A stretch of DNA of 64,000 nt from Chelativorans sp. J32. GTDB lineage: Bacteria > Pseudomonadota > Alphaproteobacteria > Rhizobiales > Rhizobiaceae. Within the stretch, counting starts at the first letter, position 1, and every line of letters begins with the position of its first letter. The translations under genes and the position numbers were made by a program. Under the pieces are notes generated by a model, which was given only the letters and a program-made list of their open reading frames with translations, did not search any database and had not been told where the DNA came from. Of the stretch, positions 24,845 through 33,885 are shown piece after piece. Location of the stretch: positions 124,001 through 188,000 of the forward strand of contig NZ_JAEQ01000001.1 of the NCBI RefSeq assembly GCF_000518985.1, read 5' to 3'.

Positions 24845-26095
24845 ATGCAGACAATCAGGCCCGGCGCTTTCGCCATTGTGTTTCTGCTCTTCAGCTCGCC
24901 ATATGGACTGGCTGATGACCCGCCGAAATCCGCCCATCCAGTATTCGATCGCGTGGTCGATCTCGTAATCGAAAATTTCTATGACGTCTCGGCGCTCGAT
25001 CGCTTCCGTTCAGCCGTGAAGCGCGAAATCGAGGATCCAGGCTCTCCTTTGACCAAAGATAGTCCAAACGCGCGAGTGGACCGGGCAATCGATGCCATAC
25101 TCGCGAGCCTGCAAGCATCTCATACCGGCCGTTACAAGCCGAATACGATCGATTATTTCGAGCTCATCGATATCTTTCGCTTCGCCGTCCGAAGAGACAT
25201 GGAGCGGCTGTTTCCGCCAAGAGGCGAAGCCAGCTATCCGGGCATCGGTATGGTGACGAGCGAGGAAAACGGTACTCGCTTCGTGACGGACGTCTATGAT
25301 GGCTCGCCCGCGGATAAGGCCGGTATCCTGGTGGGCGACGAAATCCTTTCGGTGGATGGCGCGCCGTATCACGAGATCAAGTCCTTTCAGGAAAAGGTCG
25401 GGCAGACCGTCGAACTTCAACTGCGCCGCGCGCAAGGCGCAGCGCCGACCACGGTCAAAGTCGCCGTCAAGCGGTCGAGGCCGCTCCATACCTTCGCCGA
25501 AGCCATCAAGGACAGCGTGATGGTGATCGAGCGCGGCGGGAGGCATATCGGCTATGTCCGGCTCTGGACGCTATCCAGCCCCGAGGGGATGGAAACGGTT
25601 GCCAGGGAACTCGGGGCCGGCCGATTGAAAGATGTGGATGGACTCGTGGTCGATCTTCGCGGCCGCTGGGGTGGCGGCAGTTCCGACGCAGCCGAGCTTT
25701 TCGTTGGCGACACGCCACCCTTCCGTCTCATCCCGCGGAAAGGTGATGACATCCTTGCCAATGTGCGCTGGCATCGGCCGGTCGTCGCCATCATCGACGA
25801 AGGGACCAGAAGCGGCCTCGAAGTGTTCGCCTATGCTCTGAAAGCCAACGGCATCCCGCTGGTCGGAGCACAGACGGCGGGCGCGCTTCTCGCCGGCCGC
25901 GCCTATCTCCTTCCCGATGACAGCCTTCTCGAACTGGCGGTTCTCGACGCTGTTCTCGACGAGAATGAACGCCTCGAGGGACGCGGCATTACCCCCGATA
26001 TGCCTGTAGCATTCGTGCTTCCTTATGCCGCCGGAAAGGATGCCCAACTCGCTGCGGCTGTCCAGGAGATGGAGCGGATATTGGAGGAACGCTGA
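24845..26095 (+). CDS. Exported S41-family peptidase-like protein with PDZ domain
   Basis: The 416-aa protein has a signal peptide (MQTIRPGAFAIVFLLFSSPYGLA), a helical N-terminal part, a PDZ domain (about residues 130-215: VYDGSPADKAGILVGDEILSVDG) and an S41 C-terminal domain (VDLRGRWGGGSSDAAELF near 275; GTRSGLEVFAYAL near 320). The serine of GTRSGLE aligns with the nucleophile, but the usual following lysine segment (GKG) is replaced by TAGALLAGR. The Ser/Lys dyad of CtpA is therefore probably absent and activity is doubtful or differently organised. ATG 24845 is chosen for the signal peptide. Confidence 0.82.
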   Translation: MQTIRPGAFAIVFLLFSSPYGLADDPPKSAHPVFDRVVDLVIENFYDVSALDRFRSAVKREIEDPGSPLTKDSPNARVDRAIDAILASLQASHTGRYKPNTIDYFELIDIFRFAVRRDMERLFPPRGEASYPGIGMVTSEENGTRFVTDVYDGSPADKAGILVGDEILSVDGAPYHEIKSFQEKVGQTVELQLRRAQGAAPTTVKVAVKRSRPLHTFAEAIKDSVMVIERGGRHIGYVRLWTLSSPEGMETVARELGAGRLKDVDGLVVDLRGRWGGGSSDAAELFVGDTPPFRLIPRKGDDILANVRWHRPVVAIIDEGTRSGLEVFAYALKANGIPLVGAQTAGALLAGRAYLLPDDSLLELAVLDAVLDENERLEGRGITPDMPVAFVLPYAAGKDAQLAAAVQEMERILEER

Positions 26096-26203
26096 CGATC
26101 CGGCGGACGAGGGAGCCCCGCCATCAGCCGATGCTCGGCTGGAACAAGTAAGCGGAAGCCAAGGTTCGGAGGCTCTCAATGTCAGCGATTAGGAGCGCTC
26201 ATC

Positions 26204-26755
26204 ATGGGCAAGCTGGTTCCTCTCTTTACAGCCCTCGCCATAACGCTCGCGCCTGGTCTGGCCTCAGCCCAGTCGGACCGCCCAGGTGGCCCAGGGCCGG
26301 ACGGTGGTCCTCGATCCGGTTTGCCTCGGGATGACGGGCCGGCGGCCGACCGCGAATCCATGCGCCAGATGATGCGCCAGATGATGCAGGAGATGATGCG
26401 AGACGGCGGGCGACGGGCTGGCGGCGAGATGTCGTCTGACGAGATGAGGCGCGCCGGGCAAGCGCAAGACCGCGAGAGACAAGAGCGGCGGCAGATGCGC
26501 GGCGATCAGCGGATGGCAGGAGCCGGCAGGTTCGAGCGGCGCGGCGGAATGGGCCCGGCTTTTCACGCGGCTCGGATGAAGGTTCTGTTTGCGATCGTCG
26601 ATGCGGATGGTGATGGTGCGCTCACACTTGACGAGATCAATGATTTCCATAGCCGGATATTCAATGCGGTCGATCAGAATGGCGATGGCGCGGTGACGAT
26701 GGAGGAAATCGAGGATTTCTTCCACTCCGGCACTGATGGTGGCGGACGCGACTGA
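26204..26755 (+). CDS. Exported EF-hand calcium-binding protein
   Basis: The 183-aa protein has a signal peptide ([22 protein letters not shown]) and a charged, Met/Arg/Gly-rich middle segment with tandem [13 protein letters not shown] near residues 48-65. It ends in a pair of EF-hands near residues 130-175, with [12 protein letters not shown] and [12 protein letters not shown] as complete 12-residue calcium loops. It presumably binds Ca2+ in the periplasm or outside the cell. TAGGAG upstream supports the ATG. It stands alone between two other exported-protein genes. Confidence 0.85.
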   Translation: MGKLVPLFTALAITLAPGLASAQSDRPGGPGPDGGPRSGLPRDDGPAADRESMRQMMRQMMQEMMRDGGRRAGGEMSSDEMRRAGQAQDRERQERRQMRGDQRMAGAGRFERRGGMGPAFHAARMKVLFAIVDADGDGALTLDEINDFHSRIFNAVDQNGDGAVTMEEIEDFFHSGTDGGGRD

Positions 26756-26940
26756 GGGCAAAAGTTCTGCCGCGCGCTCGCCGGCGATCATCCACGCGCC
26801 GGCAAGCCGACCTCTCGATCGCCCGTGTGTTAGGCGGCAAACCGGGGCAGTGGCCGCGGTCGATATCATTACATGTCGCAGACCGGGGGCTCTGGTCAGA
26901 CCGCAATCCCGCATGTTACTTGCTGGCGTGCGAGGGGCGC

Positions 26941-28785
26941 ATGGCAGGTTACGAAAACAGGATGACAATGGTCACCGGATGGCGCCCGCGGCGACTTCTA
27001 AAGCGGTCAGTGCCGGCCGCCGCGCTGATCGCACTGCTGCCTTTCGAAGCCGTGGGCGCGTCGGACTGTCTCTCCCTGAAGCCCAACGAGGAGCACCAGT
27101 TCCACCTCGCCATTCCCGACGGAGCCGAGACGAAGCCCGTGTGGATGGTCGAGGGCGTCCCGGGTGGCGCGCCGGAGATCGGGACGATCACCGATGAGGG
27201 GCTCTATACGGCGCCCGCCAATATGGACGAAGCGCTCGAAGTCCAAATTATGGCGGCCTTGGAGGGCGAGGCAGCCCCGCTGAAAACCGTTTCCGTCTGC
27301 AACGACATCTACATCCGCCCGGGCAGAACTCTTCACGTCTCAGCGGCGGGGGCGGACAGCAATCCGGGAAGCGCTGAATCGCCCTGGCGCAGCATACAAT
27401 ACGCCATCGATCGGGCCGAACCCGGCGACACCATCCTCGTGCATGGCGGCGTCTACAATGAGATTGTCTTGATCACCCGGTCGGGATCATCGGAAGATGG
27501 CTTCATCACCCTGATGGAAGCTCCAGGTGAGCACGCAGTGATCGACGGCGAGGGCCTGGTGCGCGGGCCTTACGGGATGCGAGGTCTGATCACGCTCGCC
27601 GATGTCAGCTACGTGCGCATCAAGGATTTCGAGATCCGCAACTACAAGTCGGACAGCGAGTTCATTCCCATCGGTATTCTCGTGGAAGGTTCGGGCGAGC
27701 GCATCGAACTGCGCAACAATACCATTCACGGGATCGAGGCCAACAATCTCCCCTCGCGCGGCAATGCCGATGCGCTGGGCATTGCGGTCTACGGCCGGAA
27801 TCCTACTCCCATTCGAAACGTGATTATCGACGGTAACGAGCTTTTTGGCCTGAAGACCGGTACGAGCGAGTCGCTCACGGTTGGCGGCAATGTTGAAGGG
27901 TGGCAGATCACCAACAACGCCGTGCACGACAACAACTTCATCGGTATCGATGCGACCGGCTACTATGTCGATGGCGCCGAGCACGACCGTGCCCGCCAAG
28001 GATGGATCGCGGGCAACACGGTCTATAATCTGTCCAGCGAGAAGAACCAGGCGCTGACCTTTGCCGCCGCCGCTGTCGGGATCTATGTGGATGGCGGCAG
28101 AAACATCACTGTCGAACGCAACACCGTCGATGCCAATGACGGCGGCATCTGGCTCTTGAGCGAGCATCCCGGCAAAAGCACCAGCGACGTTATCGTGAGG
28201 AACAATCTGGTGCGGTTCAATCGCGACGCTGGCATCCTCGTCGGGGGCTATGACGATCGCCAGTCCGGCGGGGCCGAGCGCTGCATCATCACCAACAACA
28301 CCCTCTTCGAAAACAATCTACGCGATGTGTCCGGCATTCATGCGGGCGAGTTTCAGATCGGCCACCACACGACGGATATCCGCTTTCGGAACAACATTCT
28401 TTATGCCGGACCCAAGGCGTACGTGGTCACGAAATTCTCGCCCCTGGCCTCGGGATCCGTGGAACTGGGATACAATCTCTATTTCTCAGCTTTCGGCGGG
28501 GAGAATGTGCGCTGGTTCTGGGTCGACCGGAACTTCTACAACAGAGACGAGAGCGACGGCGACTTCCTGGCCTTCCGATCTGCAAGCGGCGAAGTGGGAG
28601 GCCTGGTGGAGGACCCCGCATTTGTGAGTCCCGCCGGGCAGGATTTGCGGCTCCAGCGGAATTCGCCTGCAATCGACAGCGGCGGGGATGCGGCCGTCGT
28701 GGACATTGGATTGTGGGACAAGTCAATGAACGCGCGTGTTAGCGGGACGGCCATCGACCGAGGCGCCTTTGAGATGACGGATTGA
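26941..28785 (+). CDS. Exported right-handed parallel beta-helix protein
   Basis: The 614-aa protein has a signal sequence (RRLLKRSVPAAALIALLPFEAVGA after a positively charged start), a small N-terminal domain with Ig-like spacing (to about residue 120), and then a long parallel beta-helix. The helix opens with HVSAAGADSNPGSAESPWRSIQYAID (DUF1565-like) and continues with repeated asparagine-rich rungs such as IELRNNTIHGI, VIIDGNELFGL and ITNNAVHDNNF. This fold is shared by pectate lyases, alginate epimerases and phage-type polysaccharide-binding proteins. No catalytic motif can be named, so the carbohydrate target is unknown. ATG 26962 is an alternative start. Confidence 0.82.
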   Translation: MAGYENRMTMVTGWRPRRLLKRSVPAAALIALLPFEAVGASDCLSLKPNEEHQFHLAIPDGAETKPVWMVEGVPGGAPEIGTITDEGLYTAPANMDEALEVQIMAALEGEAAPLKTVSVCNDIYIRPGRTLHVSAAGADSNPGSAESPWRSIQYAIDRAEPGDTILVHGGVYNEIVLITRSGSSEDGFITLMEAPGEHAVIDGEGLVRGPYGMRGLITLADVSYVRIKDFEIRNYKSDSEFIPIGILVEGSGERIELRNNTIHGIEANNLPSRGNADALGIAVYGRNPTPIRNVIIDGNELFGLKTGTSESLTVGGNVEGWQITNNAVHDNNFIGIDATGYYVDGAEHDRARQGWIAGNTVYNLSSEKNQALTFAAAAVGIYVDGGRNITVERNTVDANDGGIWLLSEHPGKSTSDVIVRNNLVRFNRDAGILVGGYDDRQSGGAERCIITNNTLFENNLRDVSGIHAGEFQIGHHTTDIRFRNNILYAGPKAYVVTKFSPLASGSVELGYNLYFSAFGGENVRWFWVDRNFYNRDESDGDFLAFRSASGEVGGLVEDPAFVSPAGQDLRLQRNSPAIDSGGDAAVVDIGLWDKSMNARVSGTAIDRGAFEMTD

Positions 28786-28804
28786 GCCTCGGCGTGTTTA
28801 CGGG

Positions 28805-29197
28805 CTACTCCTCGAAGCGACTCGCGGCGTCACGATCACGCTCATATCCTCTCTTCAGCGGGAACGGCGGCAACCAGGATTCTCGGCGTATGGTCCAGAG
28901 TTCGTAGGTTGGCGCCAGTTGGTCGGGCGTGTCCAGGGATCCCAGGTTCACTTTTATCTCGTCTCCGCTGCGTGCAAAGACCGGTGAGCCGCAGCGGGGA
29001 CAAAAGAAACGGCCGGCGTAGTCGCGCGTCTCCCCGGCGATGGTGACTGCATCCTGAGGGAATATTGCGGATGCGGAAAAGAGGGCTCCATGATGCTTGC
29101 GGCAATCGAGGCAGTGACAAAGGCCGACCCGGTACGGCTGTCCTGACGCCACGATTCGAACGCCGCCGCACAAGCATCCGCCGGTAAATCGATCCAT
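28805..29197 (-). CDS. GFA-family zinc protein (glutathione-dependent formaldehyde-activating-like)
   Basis: This 130-aa protein of the Gfa/CENP-V fold has zinc-ligand cysteines in GGCLCGGV, LCHCLDCRK and FFCPRCGSPVF. Family members bind two zinc ions; the original Gfa is thought to help condense formaldehyde with glutathione, but most homologues have no assigned activity. The ATG at 29197 has GGAGG eight bases upstream; the in-frame extension to 29254 is not supported. Confidence 0.88.
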   Translation of the reverse strand: MDRFTGGCLCGGVRIVASGQPYRVGLCHCLDCRKHHGALFSASAIFPQDAVTIAGETRDYAGRFFCPRCGSPVFARSGDEIKVNLGSLDTPDQLAPTYELWTIRRESWLPPFPLKRGYERDRDAASRFEE

Positions 29198-29349
29198 TCT
29201 GTGGTTCCTCCAATATGGATGGTAAGCGGGCATCCGGTCTTTCGTCAAACACAACCGGGCATGCGGTTTCGCGCCGACGCTACTTTTGCATCGCTCCTTT
29301 ATACCGTTGCGGACCTGGGTGGAGATCTGGCCAGGATCGGCAGGGGCGG

Positions 29350-30102
29350 TCAGCGTGCCTGGGCCAGCGCGACGGCATCCGGACCGGCGGGAAAGCGGAG
29401 GCGGCCGGAGGTATCATGGACGGCCTCCCAGATCGCTTCCGCGACGTCGCTTTCCTTGGTGGTCATGGCCGGATTTGCGAAACTTTCGAGGATCGGTAGG
29501 GCAAAGTCCTGATACTCATCCGGGAGTAGCTGATCGAGTGGAACGATCGCGTTCGCACCGAAACGGGTTGTCGGCGCATAGCCGGGCTCGACAAGCTTCA
29601 CGCGCACATTGAAATGGCCAAGCTCTAGTGCAAGCGAGGCGGAGAACCCCTCGACGGCCAGCTTGGTGCCTGTATAGAGAGCGGCGAGCGGGAAGTCGGC
29701 GAGCGCGACGCTCGACGTCACATTGACGATGACGCCCGAGCGGCGCTGCCGCATTTGAGGAATGATGGCCTTGGTCATCGCCATCACACCGATCGTGTTT
29801 GTTTCGAAGAGCCGGCGGATGAACGACATGGACATCGCCTCGAATGCGCCGACGCCACCTATGCCGGCATTATTCACCAGCACGTCGATCGACCCTGCCG
29901 TTTCCATGAGCGCGGCGATGCTGCCCTCGCTCGCCACATCGAGCGGCAGGACGCGTAGCCGGTCGGCAGGGCCGTCCAACAGAGCGGGATCGGGACGGCG
30001 CATAGTCGCGATGACGGTCCAGCCGCGCGACAGAAAGAGTTCAGCCGTTGCCTTGCCATAGCCCGACGACGTTCCGGTTATCAGGATTGTGTTGGCCATC
30101 AT
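29350..30102 (-). CDS. Short-chain dehydrogenase/reductase
   Basis: This 250-aa SDR has nucleotide motif ILITGTSSGYGKATAE, LVNNAGIGG, a catalytic serine strand (VNVTSSVALADF) and YTGTK near residue 150. The TGTSSGYG variant and cofactor loop (MRRPD) point to NADP(H) use. It diverges from an AraC regulator 93 bp away, an arrangement in which AraC commonly activates the SDR gene. An AGGAG site serves either of the adjacent ATGs (30102 or 30099). Confidence 0.9.
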   Translation of the reverse strand: MMANTILITGTSSGYGKATAELFLSRGWTVIATMRRPDPALLDGPADRLRVLPLDVASEGSIAALMETAGSIDVLVNNAGIGGVGAFEAMSMSFIRRLFETNTIGVMAMTKAIIPQMRQRRSGVIVNVTSSVALADFPLAALYTGTKLAVEGFSASLALELGHFNVRVKLVEPGYAPTTRFGANAIVPLDQLLPDEYQDFALPILESFANPAMTTKESDVAEAIWEAVHDTSGRLRFPAGPDAVALAQAR

Positions 30103-30195
30103 CCATCTCCTTGCAATCGATGGTTCGGAGATAGACGGAGATATCGATACGCTCTATAACCTAAGATCCACAGTTCATTATTGATCGTCCAAACC

Positions 30196-31137
30196 GTGGA
30201 CCCACTAAGCGACATCATCACCCTGTTGCGGCCTGGCGCTGCCGTTTCGAAGCCGATCAGCGCCCGTGGGCGTTGGGGGGTCCGCTACCAGTCCTATGAC
30301 GCGCCCGGCTTCATGATCGTGCTCGCAGGCCAGGCCTGGGTCGCGTTCGAGGGCAGGGAGCCAAAGCGGCTCGTCAAGGGTGATTTCCTCCTGCTTCCGA
30401 CAACGCCCGCCTTCGCGCTCTACAGCCATCCGGGTGTCCCCTGTGTTCCTGTCGAGCCCCGGAACCAGGCTGTCCGGCACGGCGAGCAGGACAATGAACC
30501 TGATTTTCAAGCGCTTGGCGGGAGCTTCATGTTCGAGCGGGTCAATGCACCGCTTCTGCTCGCGCTCCTGCCCGATCCTATCCATATCCCGGCGTCGGAA
30601 GGCCGAACCACGCGGTTCGGCCGTCTGATCGGGCTCCTGTCGGAGGAATGCGCCTCCGACTATCCTGGCAAGGAATTGATCATCCAGCGCCTGCTCGAGG
30701 CGCTCCTGGTCGAGGCGTTGCGCTGGCAGGGCGTTGGAAATGAGCCAGCGGCAGCCGGCTTGTTGAGTGGATTGCGCGACCCCGCCCTTGCGCACGTGCT
30801 GCGCGCAATCCATGCCGATGTCCGGGCGAAGTGGACGGTCGCCGAGCTCGCACGAATTGCTGGCATGTCGCGATCGGCCTTTGCGGCACGGTTTGGTGCG
30901 ACGCTGGGCTGTGCACCGATCGAATATCTCGCCCGCTGGCGAATGGCGCTTGCCAAGGATGCCCTCACGCGCGGCGTAAAGTCTCTGGATCGGATCGCCG
31001 ACCAGATCGGCTATGAATCCGCCAGTGCCTTCAGCACAGCATTTCGCAAACGTTTGGGCACTGCGCCTGGAAAGTTTGCGCGCGACTTCGCCAATCAGCC
31101 TGAAAAGTGCGCTGATCGGATGCCAAATGGCCGGTGA
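30196..31137 (+). CDS. AraC-family transcriptional regulator (cupin sensor)
   Basis: The 313-aa protein begins at GTG 30196 with DPLSDIITLLRPG, the standard start of this AraC subgroup; a TTG at 30181 would add five residues. The N-terminal cupin sensor includes GRWGVRYQSYDAPGFMIVLAG, and the C-terminal double HTH (about residues 210-305) has VAELARIAGMSRSAFAARF and IADQIGYESASAFSTAFRK. It likely regulates the divergent SDR gene. Confidence 0.9.
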   Translation: MDPLSDIITLLRPGAAVSKPISARGRWGVRYQSYDAPGFMIVLAGQAWVAFEGREPKRLVKGDFLLLPTTPAFALYSHPGVPCVPVEPRNQAVRHGEQDNEPDFQALGGSFMFERVNAPLLLALLPDPIHIPASEGRTTRFGRLIGLLSEECASDYPGKELIIQRLLEALLVEALRWQGVGNEPAAAGLLSGLRDPALAHVLRAIHADVRAKWTVAELARIAGMSRSAFAARFGATLGCAPIEYLARWRMALAKDALTRGVKSLDRIADQIGYESASAFSTAFRKRLGTAPGKFARDFANQPEKCADRMPNGR

Positions 31138-31317
31138 CGCCAAGGAACGAGAGGACTATGTTTACGCTGTAGCCCTCTATTTCGAGGCGCGCGACATGCG
31201 AGAACGGGCGGGGGATGCGTTCCTCTTCGGATTTGACAGCCAGGCAAAGTAGACATTGTCCGGGAGCAGAAGGGGCGTGGGGCGGCCAGGTGGGCAGGAT
31301 CTACGATGGCCTGGCGG

Positions 31318-31949
31318 CTAGCGCTGAAATGTGAGGTGGACAGTCCCGCTCTCGGCTGTTTCCGACTTCACCGTATAGCCCGCTTCAAGGCCGCGCATAT
31401 CCTCCCAGAGGTTTATACCACGCCCCAACAGAATCGGAGCAATGGCCACATGCAAGCGGTCCACAAGCCCGGCCTTGAGATAGTCGCGGACCACGGTTGG
31501 TCCGCCACCTATGCGAACATCCTTGCCGTTTGCCGCTCTCACCGCCCGCTGCAGTGCATCAACCGGGTCTGCCGCTAGGAAGTGGAACGTCGTGCCTCCA
31601 GCCATCTCGATGGAAGGCCGCGGCGTGTGCGTCAAGACGAAGACCGGGCAGTGAAATGGCGGCTCATCGCCCCACCATCCCCGCCAGTCGGGATCATGGG
31701 GAAAATTGTGCAGCCCGAACTTGCCGGCGCCCATGATCTCAGCACCAATATTGGCGAAGTAATCCTTTGCATACGCGTCATCAATGCCTGTGGTGCCTTT
31801 GCCGCTGGTGTCCTTGAGCACACGCTCCCGGAACGTCCTCGTGGCGACATATGCTTCAACGAGCCGGGACCGAACGGGTCATCGGGAGTCTGGTCCGTGG
31901 TTGTTGCAAAACCGTCCAGCGAGATAAGAAGATCGACACGTACTGCCAC
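31318..31949 (-). pseudogene. Frameshifted dihydrofolate-reductase-like (RibD C-terminal domain) gene
   Basis: The N-terminal part starts at GTG 31949 behind GAGGAG and reads LLISLDGFATTTDQTPDDPFG, the hallmark of the YyaP/DHFR-like family. Near 31861-31868 the frame breaks, and the family sequence resumes in another frame with EAYVATRTFRERVLKDTSGKG, IGAEIMGAGKFGLHNFP and WWGDEPPFH, ending at 31318. Compared with remembered family sequences, about ten bases (three to four codons) are missing at the junction. Intact homologues often sit beside ArsR-SRPBCC pairs, as here. Unless the break is a sequencing error, the full enzyme is not made. Confidence 0.82.
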
Positions 31950-31966
31950 CGGAGTGCTCCTCAAAA

Positions 31967-32025
31967 AACTAAGGTATGTGCCTTTGTATTCGTGGAGCGA
32001 AACTAAGGCAAGTACCTTTTTATCC
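31967..32025. promoter_or_regulatory. Two tandem operator dyads for the adjacent ArsR regulator
   Basis: AAGGTATGTGCCTT (31971-31984) and AAGGCAAGTACCTT (32005-32018) are each imperfect palindromes embedded in a repeated ACTAAGGYAnGTRCCTT context, with centres 34 bp apart. One lies 22 bp ahead of the DHFR-like start, the other 42 bp ahead of the ArsR start. This is the expected layout for autoregulation of divergent promoters. Confidence 0.6.
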
Positions 32026-32059
32026 TTGACTGGCACGCCAGCTCGCTTTACCCAGCCGT

Positions 32060-32410
32060 ATGCCTTTCCACTCAACTCCACTCGATCTAGCCTTCCACGC
32101 TCTCAGTGATCCGACACGCCGAGCGGTGGTATCACGTCTGGCCGAGGGAGAGATGCCGGTCAGCGTCCTCGCGGAGCCCTTCGACATGACGCTGCCTTCC
32201 TTCGCCCAGCATCTCAAGGTGCTGGAAGATTGCGGATTGATCACAAGCGAGAAACGCGGACGCAGCCGCTGGTGCCGCTTGGAGCGGGCGCGCTTCGAGG
32301 AAGCGGCCAACTGGATGGAAGCGGAGCGCCGACGCTGGACCGAGCGGCTCGACCGGCTGGAAGCCTATTTGGACAAGACAGAAGGGAGCGATGATGGAAA
32401 AACTGTTTGA
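32060..32410 (+). CDS. ArsR-family transcriptional regulator
   Basis: This 116-aa winged-HTH repressor of the ArsR/SdpR subgroup has FHALSDPTRRAVVSRLAEGEM at residues 11-31, recognition helix DMTLPSFAQHLKVLEDCGLI, and wing KRGRSRWCRL. It has no CxC metal site of true arsenic sensors. It overlaps the downstream SRPBCC gene by 20 bases, so the pair is coupled. The ATG has no clear ribosome site. Two dyads upstream are the probable operators. Confidence 0.88.
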   Translation: MPFHSTPLDLAFHALSDPTRRAVVSRLAEGEMPVSVLAEPFDMTLPSFAQHLKVLEDCGLITSEKRGRSRWCRLERARFEEAANWMEAERRRWTERLDRLEAYLDKTEGSDDGKTV

Positions 32411-32873
32411 GACCTGGTCACTCGATCGTGAGATCGTGCTGGTCAAGGTGTTGAAGCACCCGCGCCCCAAGGTCTTCGCTGCTTGGATGGACCCGGAAGC
32501 GCTGGCGCAATGGTATGGCCCGGCGGGCCTCAGCATAGAGAACCATAGCGCCGACATCCGCGAGGGCGGGGAATGGCGCTTCGACATGGTGGGCATTTTC
32601 GAAGGCCAGGAGCAGCGTTTTCCCAACCTCATGCGCTTCTTGAAGATCGTGCCAAACGAGCTGATCGTGGTGGATTATGGTACGCCAGACCCGAACGATC
32701 CGGAGCGCTTTTACATGGCGATCACATTCGATGAGCAGACAGACGGCAAGACGGTTCTGACGATGCGCCAGCTTCACCCAAGCCGCGAACGCCGCCAGGT
32801 GGTCGTCGGTTTCGGCGCGGTGGAGTATGGGCTGCAAACGCTGGACGGACTGGCCGCTTGGCTGGATCGTTGA
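32391..32873 (+). CDS. SRPBCC-family protein (AHSA1 domain)
   Basis: The 160-aa protein has the START-like AHSA1 fold: LVKVLKHPRPKVFAAWMDPEALAQWYGP at the N-terminus and EWRFDMVG near residue 62. Such proteins bind hydrophobic ligands. They commonly follow ArsR regulators of this subgroup, where they may act as ligand sensors or detoxification proteins. The start lies inside the ArsR gene. The exact ligand is unknown. Confidence 0.88.
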   Translation: MMEKLFETWSLDREIVLVKVLKHPRPKVFAAWMDPEALAQWYGPAGLSIENHSADIREGGEWRFDMVGIFEGQEQRFPNLMRFLKIVPNELIVVDYGTPDPNDPERFYMAITFDEQTDGKTVLTMRQLHPSRERRQVVVGFGAVEYGLQTLDGLAAWLDR

Positions 32874-33057
32874 ACGCTGCATCTGGAGCTTTGGGGTCGC
32901 CGCGCCGTAGCCCCATGTTCGACCGCTTCGAGGATTTTGCGCCTCAACGGGAAACGGCCGAAATGAGGTCATTGCAGCTCCGGTGTTGACCCTATCGGGC
33001 TGCGGCGTAGGCGATCGCCTCGTCGTATTCCTGCACCAGGGGCAATTCGCTGCCGCA

Positions 33058-33885
33058 TCATTCTGATCCGGTCGCTACTGAGGGCCTAGCAGCGCTGGAC
33101 GCGCCGTTCTCCATGAAGCAGCGAAGGAGTTCGGGCATCATTCTTGTCGTCTGCAACGAAGGATCGTCAGATCGTAGATCCAGATAGTAATCGATCGACG
33201 CCTCGATGGCATCCTTGACAGACGATGCGTCATGCCGCGCAACGGTAGCGGCCAGTTTTCCTTGTTCATCTAACCGGAGGGCTTCCAAGCGCCTCACTCC
33301 TCGCTGGTTCTTGCCGGCGCGGCGATAGAGCAACGGGCCCAGGACCTGCTCGCGGAAGAAGCCGAGCATGCCAATCGCTTCGTAGAGCTCGCCGCGAGCG
33401 AGCTTTGTCGCTGCATAATGCAGCCAGATCCAAGCACGTGCCTCGAACCACTCGGAGGGAAGGTTAGGCCATGCGATCGTGCCGGCTTCGAGGCGTTTCT
33501 CTATCTCCGCCGGCTCACGGGCGAACAGAACCGCTCGTTGTTCTATTTGATGGTCCAGGTCTGAAACCAGAACGAACTTCAGGTCGATGTGCAGAAGAGG
33601 CGGCCCATAAAGACAGATCAGAAGGCGCGGCTCTCCCACATGATCCCCCGTGAATGCGCTGATGAAATTGGGCAGTGCCTTTGCGAAGTCCATGCGCGAA
33701 GCCATGACGTCGGCATAGCTCTCGTCTTTGACGATGACGACGAAGTCCAGATCGGAATGCTCATCGAGCCCGCCATGGATGTACGAGCCGCCGATCAGAA
33801 GGGCGCTGAACCGCTCATCGGATGTGACCGCACCCCGAATGCGTTCCAGGAAAGTGGCATGAGCTAGAGGAAGGTTGCTGGGCAT
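33058..33885 (-). CDS. Nucleotidyltransferase-domain protein (aminoglycoside adenylyltransferase-like)
   Basis: This 275-aa protein has the polymerase-beta nucleotidyltransferase motif LIGGSYIHGGLDEHSDLDFVV (GS followed by DxD) near residues 30-50, with a third carboxylate around HIDLKFVLV near 102. The C-terminal helical region (about 160-250) resembles those of minimal antibiotic nucleotidyltransferases. It could adenylylate a small molecule or a protein; resistance is possible but not shown. AGGAG nine bases upstream supports ATG 33885. Confidence 0.75.
   Translation of the reverse strand: MPSNLPLAHATFLERIRGAVTSDERFSALLIGGSYIHGGLDEHSDLDFVVIVKDESYADVMASRMDFAKALPNFISAFTGDHVGEPRLLICLYGPPLLHIDLKFVLVSDLDHQIEQRAVLFAREPAEIEKRLEAGTIAWPNLPSEWFEARAWIWLHYAATKLARGELYEAIGMLGFFREQVLGPLLYRRAGKNQRGVRRLEALRLDEQGKLAATVARHDASSVKDAIEASIDYYLDLRSDDPSLQTTRMMPELLRCFMENGASSAARPSVATGSE

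Noticed and set aside
31126..31252. Possible 41-codon gene after the AraC gene
   Set aside because: It starts inside the AraC 3' end, lacks a clear ribosome site and resembles nothing I recognise.
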